From Flavobacteriaceae bacterium (lineage in GTDB: Bacteria; Bacteroidota; Bacteroidia; Flavobacteriales; Flavobacteriaceae): DNA of 10,961 nt. A model generated the notes under the pieces. It did no database searches and was not told the origin of the DNA. It worked only from the letters and a program-made list of their open reading frames with translations. Below are positions 5,747 through 10,961 of this stretch, one piece after another. Numbering within the stretch: position 1 is the first letter of the stretch; every line of letters begins with the position of its first letter. Position numbers and translations under genes: made by a program. Location of the stretch: the NCBI GenBank assembly GCA_002690085.1, contig NZDM01000074.1, forward strand, positions 1 to 10,961, written 5' to 3'.

Positions 5747-6088
5747 ATGGGCCTTGCCAAAACAGAAATTTTCACTCTAGAGCAAAATGCTGTTGCGCGC
5801 TTTGCAAAAGCCCTTGGGCACCCTGCCAGAGTTGCCATTTTACAACATCTGTTTAAAACAAACCAATGCATTTGTGGCGAATTGGTTTTGGAAATTGGCC
5901 TGGCGCAAGCCACAATTTCTCAGCATCTCAAGGCTCTTAAATCTCTTGGCTTGATTCAAGGCAGTGTAGAAGGGACTACGGTTTGTTATTGTGTTGATTT
6001 TAAAAATTGGGCAAAAATGAAACATTCCCTTTCAATTTTTTTGATCTGGATCTCAATACCCCCCAATGTTGTTAAAAATTTAAAATAG
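5747..6088 (+). CDS. arsR: ArsR-family metalloregulator with an apparent 3' frameshift
   Basis: This is the probable arsenite-responsive repressor of the arsenic operon. From the ATG at 5747, 113 residues are read. The TTG at 5723 is less likely because it lies inside the presumed promoter. A winged-helix domain covers residues about 13-85: FAKALGHPARVAIL (19-32), the metal-site helix start C41-I-C43-GEL, recognition helix AQATISQHLKALKSLGLI (53-70) and a wing ending V-C80-Y-C82. The final 15 residues (LIWISIPPNVVKNLK) do not look like the family. Adding one T to the T7 run at 6036-6042 gives FFDLDLNTPQCC and a stop at 6073-6075, a 109-residue protein ending in a Cys-Cys pair as many Bacteroidota ArsR proteins do. 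The gene is therefore frameshifted, recoded, or affected by a sequencing error. It lies 8 bases before arsC. Confidence 0.88.
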   Translation: MGLAKTEIFTLEQNAVARFAKALGHPARVAILQHLFKTNQCICGELVLEIGLAQATISQHLKALKSLGLIQGSVEGTTVCYCVDFKNWAKMKHSLSIFLIWISIPPNVVKNLK

Positions 6089-6096
6089 ACCCATTC

Positions 6097-6711
6097 ATGC
6101 TTTTTAATACCATTGAAACTGAAATCAAATTCCTGGATATAAATTCAATTTCTTTGACGCGGCAAAATCTATTAGAACCCTTAATAGATTTCATCCAGTC
6201 TAAGGTGGATGCAGATCAAGCCGTTGAGTTGAATTTTATTTGCACCCACAATTCCAGACGCAGCCATTTGTCTCAAGTTTGGGCTCAAGCGCTGGGTTAT
6301 TTCTACAATATCAAAGACATTTTTTGCTATTCTGGAGGAACGGAAAGCACTGCCTTATTCCCTGCTGCTGCAAAGGCTTTAGAAGCCAGTGGCTTTAAAA
6401 TTGATTTTCAAACACAAACGAAAAATCCATTATATGCCATTGAGTTTGCAGTGAATGAAACTCCGGTTAAAGGGTTTTCGAAAACCTACGACCACGCCGA
6501 GAATCCAAAGACTGCATTCGCAGCCATTATGACTTGTTCTCAAGCCGATAAAGACTGCCCTTATATCCCTGGTGCCGAGGTTCGAATTTCATTGCCTTTT
6601 GAAGACCCAAAAGCTTTTGACAACACTCCGCAACAAGGAGAAAAATACATAGAACGAAGCCTTCAGATAGCTACAGAATTAAAATACGTCTTTTCTAATA
6701 TTAAGCAATAA
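6097..6711 (+). CDS. arsC: Arsenate reductase, low-molecular-weight phosphatase type
   Basis: The enzyme reduces arsenate to arsenite in the cytosol, probably with thioredoxin as the final electron donor. The 204-residue product has the phosphatase-like loop C49-THNSR-R55 (C-x5-R) in the segment NFICTHNSRRSH. It also has a second cysteine pair C147 and C154 in MTCSQADKDCPYIPG. The C-x6-C spacing equals that of the resolving cysteines of S. aureus ArsC (C82, C89), so the nucleophile-relay triad is C49, C147, C154. The N-terminal 45 residues form an extension not present in the short S. aureus enzyme; this longer form is usual in Bacteroidota. It lies between arsR and acr3 with 8- and 3-base gaps, a single operon. 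Its product, arsenite, is the substrate of the next gene. Some databases label this form simply protein-tyrosine-phosphatase. Confidence 0.9.
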   Translation: MLFNTIETEIKFLDINSISLTRQNLLEPLIDFIQSKVDADQAVELNFICTHNSRRSHLSQVWAQALGYFYNIKDIFCYSGGTESTALFPAAAKALEASGFKIDFQTQTKNPLYAIEFAVNETPVKGFSKTYDHAENPKTAFAAIMTCSQADKDCPYIPGAEVRISLPFEDPKAFDNTPQQGEKYIERSLQIATELKYVFSNIKQ

Positions 6712-6714
6712 ATC

Positions 6715-7761
6715 ATGACCCAAAAAAAATTAAGTTTTCTTGATAAAAACCTCACACTCTGGATTTTTGTAGCCATGGGTATTGGGGTCAGTTTCGGCTA
6801 TTTTATGCCCAGTATTTCTGAAGTCATCAACGGCATGAGTCGCGGTACGACCAACATACCCATTGCCATTGGTCTTATTGTGATGATGTACCCCCCGCTG
6901 GCAAAAGTCAATTATGCATTATTGCCCAAAGTATTTCAAAACACTAAGATATTATCCATTTCACTTCTGCTCAATTGGGTGATTGGACCTGTCCTTATGT
7001 TTGCACTGGCCTTAATCTTTTTAAAAGACCATCCTGGGTATATGGTAGGTTTGATTTTAATCGGGCTAGCCCGTTGCATTGCCATGGTTTTAGTTTGGAA
7101 TGATTTGGCTGGTGGCAGCACTGAATATGGAGCCGCTTTAGTGGCGCTTAACAGTATCTTTCAGGTATTTGCCTACAGTTTTTATGCCTGGATTTTTATC
7201 ACTGTCTTGCCTCCATATTTAGGATTTGAAGGCGCCATCGTAGACATTTCCATTGGCCTCATTGCTGAAAGCGTCCTTATTTATTTGGGAATTCCTTTTT
7301 TATTGGGGATTTTAAGCCGCATTATTTTGGTAAAGTTAAAAGGCGAAAGCTGGTATACAGAAACCTTTATTCCTAAAGTTTCCCCGCTTACGCTGATTGC
7401 TCTATTGTTTACCATTGTGGTGATGTTTTCCCTAAAAGGTGAACTTATCGTTGAAATACCAATGGATGTCTTAATAATCGCGATTCCATTATTAATATAC
7501 TTTTTATTGATGTTTATCATTGGCTTTTTCTTTACCAAAGCAATGGGCGCAGACTACTACAAAACAGCCTCGGTTGCCTTTACTGCGGCCGGGAATAATT
7601 TTGAATTGGCCATTGCTGTAGCCATTGGTGTTTTTGGGTTGAATTCAGATCAGGCTTTTGCCGGTGTCATTGGGCCTTTGGTAGAAGTTCCAGCCCTAAT
7701 ATTACTAGTTAAGGCGTCTTTTTGGCTTAGAAAAAGATACTTTGCAGGAACCAAAAATTGA
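6715..7761 (+). CDS. acr3: Arsenite efflux permease, Acr3 family
   Basis: This inner-membrane transporter exports arsenite (and possibly antimonite) by proton antiport. The 348-residue product has about ten hydrophobic segments. Family residues are visible: MMYPPLAKV (57-65), GLARCIAMVLVWNDLAGG with the essential C121 (117-134), ALVALNSIFQVFAYSFYAW (141-159), FTAAGNNFELAIAVAIGVFG (289-308) and GPLVEVPALI with the essential glutamate E324 (320-329). The C121/E324 pair corresponds to the functional Cys and Glu of characterised Acr3 proteins. Length is typical. The ATG at 6715 follows the arsC stop after 3 bases, so the two are probably translated from one message. An Acr3 with no ArsA or ArsD nearby is a normal minimal set. 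Confidence 0.95.
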   Translation: MTQKKLSFLDKNLTLWIFVAMGIGVSFGYFMPSISEVINGMSRGTTNIPIAIGLIVMMYPPLAKVNYALLPKVFQNTKILSISLLLNWVIGPVLMFALALIFLKDHPGYMVGLILIGLARCIAMVLVWNDLAGGSTEYGAALVALNSIFQVFAYSFYAWIFITVLPPYLGFEGAIVDISIGLIAESVLIYLGIPFLLGILSRIILVKLKGESWYTETFIPKVSPLTLIALLFTIVVMFSLKGELIVEIPMDVLIIAIPLLIYFLLMFIIGFFFTKAMGADYYKTASVAFTAAGNNFELAIAVAIGVFGLNSDQAFAGVIGPLVEVPALILLVKASFWLRKRYFAGTKN

Positions 7762-7822
7762 AACGAACAATTCAAACAGCGACTATTTTTCGTTTTTTTT
7801 AGAGAAATTCACATAAAATAAA

Positions 7823-7830
7823 TAGATTTG
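7823..7830 (+). promoter_or_regulatory. Candidate -7 element of tRNA-Pro
   Basis: TAGATTTG is an exact TAnnTTTG match ending 12 bases before the tRNA. Transcription would start only a few bases upstream of the mature 5' end. No TTG -33 element is seen. Confidence 0.35.
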
Positions 7831-7842
7831 CTTCTCTTAAAA

Positions 7843-7917
7843 CGGGATGTGGCGCAGTCCGGTTAGCGTACACGGCTGGGGGTCGTGTGGTCGCAGGTTC
7901 AAATCCTGTCATCCCGA
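7843..7917 (+). tRNA. tRNA-Pro(GGG)
   Basis: The 75-base sequence folds as a cloverleaf. The acceptor stem CGGGATG/CATCCCG is perfectly paired and begins with the C1-G72 pair typical of bacterial proline tRNAs. The anticodon stem is CACGG/TCGTG around CTGGGGG, with anticodon GGG at 7878-7880. The T arm is GCAGG-TTCAAAT-CCTGT and the discriminator is A73. CCA is not encoded. It stands alone between acr3 and the HxlR gene. Confidence 0.95.
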
Positions 7918-7942
7918 CTAAATACAAGCTTTAGTTCTTATA

Positions 7943-7957
7943 GAAAGCGTGCTTTTT
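7943..7957 (+). terminator. Weak candidate terminator after tRNA-Pro
   Basis: AAAG...CTTTT around the loop CGTG, followed by a T run ending at 7957, forms a very short hairpin 26 bases after the tRNA. An alternative helix pairs GCTTT (7928-7932) with AAAGC (7944-7948). The stems are short, so the call is weak. Confidence 0.2.
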
Positions 7958-8055
7958 CAACTGGACTAGAGCTTTTGCTTATTTAAATTTTTTTTAAGTT
8001 ATCATTTTCAGAGTTTAAAAGTTGGTTTAACCTTATTATTTATAGTTAAATAAAG

Positions 8056-8084
8056 TTGTGGTGTGCTTAATATTAGTAGCTTTG
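8056..8084 (+). promoter_or_regulatory. Candidate promoter of the HxlR gene
   Basis: TTG (8056-8058) is followed after 18 bases by TAGCTTTG (8077-8084), an exact -7 match with near-consensus spacing. Transcription would start near 8090, which is downstream of the GTG at 8063 and upstream of the ATG at 8108. This supports the ATG as the start codon. Confidence 0.45.
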
Positions 8085-8107
8085 TACGACAAGCAAAACT
8101 TAATGTA

Positions 8108-8545
8108 ATGAAAAAAGACAGATCTAATTGCCCGCTCACAAGTGCACTTGACATTATTGGTGACAAGTGGTCTCTCATTATAATAAGAGATCTTTTTTTG
8201 GGTAAAAAAACGTTTACGGAATTTATAAAATCTTCTGAAAAAATTGCTACCAATATTTTGGCAAATCGCCTAGAGTTATTGACCGCTAACGGTCTGATAA
8301 AAGTGACAAAGTTACCCAATGATCGGAAAACCAAACTGTACTACCTAACAGATAAAGGTATCGATATGTATCCAATAATTTATGAAATGGTGCAGTGGAG
8401 CGATAGAAATGTAAACAAAAAATTTGGCCCTATTGGTGCGGAATTGCTCAAAAACTCCCAAGGGCAATCCACCAAGAAAGTCATCTCTAAGATGACCTTA
8501 TCTTACCTCAACATACGAGAAGAAATCTTAGCTAAAGTCAAGTAA
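8108..8545 (+). CDS. HxlR-family winged-helix regulator
   Basis: This is a DNA-binding transcription factor of the HxlR family (dimeric winged helix; several members sense electrophiles, disulfide stress or aldehydes). The product from the ATG at 8108 has 145 residues. The family signature is clear: S6-N-C8-P9-L near the N-terminus, LDIIGDKWSLIIIRDLFLGKKTFTEF (14-39), the recognition region IATNILANRLELLTANGLI (46-64) and the wing plus YYLTDKGIDMYPIIYEMVQW (78-97). C8 is the only cysteine and sits where redox-active members (such as YodB or HypR) have their sensing cysteine, so redox sensing is possible but unproven. The usual length is 105-130, and here a longer C-terminal tail follows residue 105. 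dsbD begins 37 bases downstream on the same strand; readthrough or regulation of it is plausible. Confidence 0.88.
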   Translation: MKKDRSNCPLTSALDIIGDKWSLIIIRDLFLGKKTFTEFIKSSEKIATNILANRLELLTANGLIKVTKLPNDRKTKLYYLTDKGIDMYPIIYEMVQWSDRNVNKKFGPIGAELLKNSQGQSTKKVISKMTLSYLNIREEILAKVK

Positions 8546-8550
8546 TTTTT

Positions 8551-8558
8551 TAAATTTG
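8551..8558 (+). promoter_or_regulatory. Candidate -7 element of dsbD
   Basis: TAAATTTG is an exact TAnnTTTG match lying between the HxlR stop (8545) and the dsbD ATG (8583), with 24 bases to the ATG. It overlaps the TTG at 8556 that would otherwise extend dsbD, arguing against that upstream start. The -33 position has TTA rather than TTG. Confidence 0.35.
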
Positions 8559-8582
8559 CAGCATGTCATATACCCCAAAATC

Positions 8583-10580
8583 ATGAAAAAAAGCCTTATT
8601 CTAATCCTAGCCTTAGTCGCCCAGTATTCCTTTGCGCAAATTTTAAATCCCGTAAAATGGGAGTTGAGTGTAGTCCCTGTAGAGCCGCTTGAATACGAGT
8701 TGGTCTTTACGGCAAATATTGATAAAAATTGGGCTATTTATTCTCAGTTTCTAGAAGAAGGCGGGCCTCTGCCTACCATTGTTTCTTTTGAAGAAGCATC
8801 TTCCTATGAAACCCTTGGAGACACATATGAAAAGCCTCTCAATAAAGTAACAAAGCACGATGCTGTTTTTGAAATGGTGGTTTCGAAATTTTATAAGCGT
8901 GCAGTCTTTGTACAGCGTATTAAAATTATTGAGAAAACGGCCTTCAATCTTAGTGGTAATATTGAATACATGACCTGTGACGATTCACGATGTACTTACA
9001 AGCCTGACAATCCTTTTACGTTTAATTACAGTCCTGAAAAAGGCTTGGTTGTCGCTGCCACTTCAGCAATTGAATCTGAAATCGTTACAGAAAATTCAAA
9101 TGCAATACTTTACGGCATGCAGCCGGATCAAATTAAGCATTACAGCGAAACATCTAAAAGCGCTAAGTCCCTCTGGCGAATTTTCGCTCTTGGTGTTTTA
9201 GGGGGGCTGCTCGCTTTGTTAACCCCATGTGTTTTCCCAATGATTCCCTTGACCGTTAGTTTTTTTACAAAAAAAACAGCCGAAACCTCTGCTAATTCTG
9301 GCTTTATAAAAGCCCTTCTTTACGGCTTATTTATTGTCTTGGTTTACTTAATCTTAAGCATTCCTTTCCACCTTTTGGATTCTGTCAACCCGGATATATT
9401 AAACGAAATTTCAACCAATGTATGGCTCAACGTCATTTTCTTTTTAATATTTATAATTTTTGCCTTTTCATTTTTTGGGTATTACGAATTGACGCTGCCT
9501 TCCAGATGGACTAACTTTACAAGCAAGGGTGAGAGTGTTGGTGGTATTTTGGGTGTCTTTTTTATGGCACTTACACTGTCCATTGTTTCCTTTTCGTGTA
9601 CAGGTCCAATTTTAGGGTCGCTCTTGGCAGGATCTTTATCTGCAGATGGTGGGGCTTGGCAACTGACAGCAGGAATGGGTGGTTTTGGTGTGGCCCTTGG
9701 CTTCCCCTTTGCACTTTTTGCAATGTTTCCAAACATGCTCAAGGCTCTGCCTAAATCTGGTGGTTGGCTCAATACAACAAAAGTTGTTTTAGGCTTTTTA
9801 GAGTTGGCACTGGCCTTTAAATTTTTATCTAATGCCGATCTTGTTCAGCACTGGGGTTTGTTAAAAATTGAAGTTTTTCTAGTAATTTGGATTCTTGTTT
9901 TTCTGGGCTTGACCCTTTATATTTTTGGAGTTATTAAATTCCCACACGATAGTTCTTTAAAAAAGCTTTCTTTGATGAGGATTAGCTCTGGTGTCTTGGT
10001 ATTTACTTTTGTATTGTATTTAGGCTCGGGGTTTAAATTTAATGAAGCCACAAAAACATTTACCCCATTGACACTTTTAAGCGGTCTTGCACCACCCGTT
10101 GGGCACAGTATTTTACACCCCAATGATACCCCCAACAATTTTAAGTCCTTTAAAGACTTTAAAAAGGGTGTTGCCTATGCCAGAAAAGTCAACAAGCCTA
10201 TCCTTTTAGATTTTACGGGCTATGCTTGTGTAAACTGCCGTAAAATGGAGGAAATTGTTTGGTCAAAACCGTCAATTGTTCCTTATTTTGAAAATGAGTA
10301 TGTGCTCATTTCTTTGTATGTTGACGACAAAAGAGAATTGCCAGACTCTCAAAAAATTAAGGTAGAACGCCTGGGAGGCGGGTCTCGAACACTCACTAAT
10401 TTTGGTCATAAATGGGCCCACTTTCAAACAGAATTTTTTCAGTCCAATTCACAACCTTTTTATGTTTTATTGAGTCCAGACGCTAAGATAGAGTTGGCTC
10501 CAAAAGTTGGGTATACTCCTGATGAAAATGATTATGAATCTTTTTTAAAGCTTGGCTTAGAGGCCTTTAATGCTTTGTAA
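8583..10580 (+). CDS. dsbD: Thiol:disulfide interchange protein DsbD
   Basis: DsbD carries electrons from cytosolic thioredoxin across the inner membrane to periplasmic thiol reductases, for example in disulfide isomerisation and cytochrome c maturation. The 665-residue product from the ATG at 8583 has a signal peptide (1-18, ending YSFAQ) and a periplasmic N-terminal domain with C132 and C137 (T-C-DDSR-C). The eight-helix membrane domain (about 197-482) holds C216 in LLTPCVFP and C339 in FSCTGP. A C-terminal thioredoxin-like domain has the pair C549-V-N-C552 in GYACVNCRKME. All three pairs are present, so the relay appears complete. In the N-terminal domain the pair is C-x4-C rather than the C-x5-C of E. 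coli. It follows the HxlR gene after 37 bases and has its own candidate promoter. Confidence 0.95.
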   Translation: MKKSLILILALVAQYSFAQILNPVKWELSVVPVEPLEYELVFTANIDKNWAIYSQFLEEGGPLPTIVSFEEASSYETLGDTYEKPLNKVTKHDAVFEMVVSKFYKRAVFVQRIKIIEKTAFNLSGNIEYMTCDDSRCTYKPDNPFTFNYSPEKGLVVAATSAIESEIVTENSNAILYGMQPDQIKHYSETSKSAKSLWRIFALGVLGGLLALLTPCVFPMIPLTVSFFTKKTAETSANSGFIKALLYGLFIVLVYLILSIPFHLLDSVNPDILNEISTNVWLNVIFFLIFIIFAFSFFGYYELTLPSRWTNFTSKGESVGGILGVFFMALTLSIVSFSCTGPILGSLLAGSLSADGGAWQLTAGMGGFGVALGFPFALFAMFPNMLKALPKSGGWLNTTKVVLGFLELALAFKFLSNADLVQHWGLLKIEVFLVIWILVFLGLTLYIFGVIKFPHDSSLKKLSLMRISSGVLVFTFVLYLGSGFKFNEATKTFTPLTLLSGLAPPVGHSILHPNDTPNNFKSFKDFKKGVAYARKVNKPILLDFTGYACVNCRKMEEIVWSKPSIVPYFENEYVLISLYVDDKRELPDSQKIKVERLGGGSRTLTNFGHKWAHFQTEFFQSNSQPFYVLLSPDAKIELAPKVGYTPDENDYESFLKLGLEAFNAL

Positions 10581-10619
10581 GAATTTTAAGGCCAAATAGA
10601 TTTAGCATAAATATTTTAC

Positions 10620-10627
10620 TAAATTTG
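10620..10627 (+). promoter_or_regulatory. Candidate -7 element of the HupE/UreJ-like gene
   Basis: TAAATTTG is an exact TAnnTTTG match ending 18 bases before the ATG at 10646. No good -33 TTG is present at the expected distance. Confidence 0.35.
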
Positions 10628-10645
10628 ATTTATAAAAATAGATCC

Positions 10646-10961
10646 AATGCTACAAAGCTTTTTAAAATTCCTTGAACTGGGACTTTACCACATCTTAAAT
10701 TTTGATGGATACGATCACATTCTATTTGTGATTATAGTTTCAGTCCCTTTCATTTTTAAAGACTGGAAACGACTTTTGATCCTAATTTCCGTATTTACCT
10801 TGGGCCATACTTTGAGTTTAATTTTAGGAGTTTATGATATTGTTAATTTAAATGTCAATGTCACCGAATGGCTCATTCCTATTACTATTTTCTTTATGGC
10901 GGTTTACAATATTTTAACTGCAGGAAAATCCAAACAAAGACGCCCTTATTTAATGTATGGG
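10646..10961 (+). CDS. HupE/UreJ-family membrane protein, N-terminal part (cut by window edge)
   Basis: The ATG at 10646 opens 105 codons that continue past the window end. The peptide has the pattern GLYHILNFDGYDHILFVIIV (12-31), matching the HupE/UreJ signature H-x5-G-x-D-H (H15, G21, D23, H24), with predicted metal-binding histidines. KDWKRLLILISVFTLGHTLSLIL (38-60) and EWLIPITIFFMAVYNILTAG (74-93) follow. Three hydrophobic segments are visible before the cut. Characterised relatives are nickel or cobalt permeases of hydrogenase or urease clusters, but in Bacteroidota this short UreJ_2-type protein occurs without those enzymes and its substrate is unknown. It is 65 bases after dsbD on the same strand, with its own candidate promoter. 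Confidence 0.8.

Noticed and set aside
7755..7800. TTGAA/TTCAA repeat followed by T runs after acr3, considered as the operon terminator
   Set aside because: Five A/T-rich pairs with an eight-base loop and a gap before the T run are too weak to call.
10562..10593. Inverted repeat GGCCTT...AAGGCC spanning the dsbD stop, considered as a terminator
   Set aside because: The loop is about 14 bases or more, the stem has six pairs before a mismatch, and it is followed by AAATAG rather than a T run.
1..10961. Search for CRISPR arrays, insertion sequences, phage genes or toxin-antitoxin pairs
   Set aside because: No regularly spaced repeats, transposase or integrase motifs, or terminal inverted repeats were seen. 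The two tRNA genes have no integrase or duplicated tRNA ends beside them.

Overview
The window looks like a chromosomal segment of a marine-type member of the Flavobacteriaceae (Bacteroidota). The evidence is AT-rich coding sequence, no Shine-Dalgarno sites, several exact copies of the Bacteroidota -7 element TAnnTTTG just upstream of genes, and protein types typical of that group (DUF4956, Acr3 with a thioredoxin-type arsenate reductase, a HupE/UreJ_2-like protein). The genus is not identifiable from what I can see.

Layout. (1) 1-4164, minus strand: the N-terminus of a DUF4956 membrane protein (cut by the window edge), then lpxH (lipid A synthesis), queD (queuosine/preQ0 synthesis), a MATE/DinF-type exporter and a secreted alpha/beta-hydrolase esterase carrying an FN3-like domain. 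lpxH and queD are 5 bases apart and probably cotranscribed. (2) 4358-4924, plus strand: a small flavin nitroreductase. (3) 4925-5300: mostly non-coding, with one short minus-strand ORF for a 29-residue Cys-containing peptide with a signal-like N-terminus. (4) 5301-5374: tRNA-Ala(GGC), followed by a good hairpin terminator that lies inside the 3' end of an oppositely oriented small membrane-protein gene. (5) 5747-7761, plus strand: a compact arsenic operon, arsR-arsC-acr3. ArsR senses arsenite, ArsC reduces arsenate to arsenite using a three-cysteine relay, and Acr3 exports arsenite. (6) 7843-7917: tRNA-Pro(GGG). (7) 8108-10580: an HxlR-family regulator with a single cysteine, then full-length dsbD with its three cysteine pairs. 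(8) 10646-end: the start of a HupE/UreJ-type membrane protein.

Most notable points. arsR carries an apparent one-base deletion in a T7 tract. One extra T would restore a normal C-terminus ending in a Cys-Cys pair, a likely part of the arsenite-sensing site. A 22-bp imperfect palindrome covers the presumed arsR -7 element and reaches the presumed -33 region of the divergent small membrane gene, so that unknown gene may be an arsenic-regulated accessory. I see no mobile element, CRISPR array, phage gene or clearly new multi-gene system. Several likely start sites were moved inward from TTG or GTG codons to ATG codons that fit the -7 elements.
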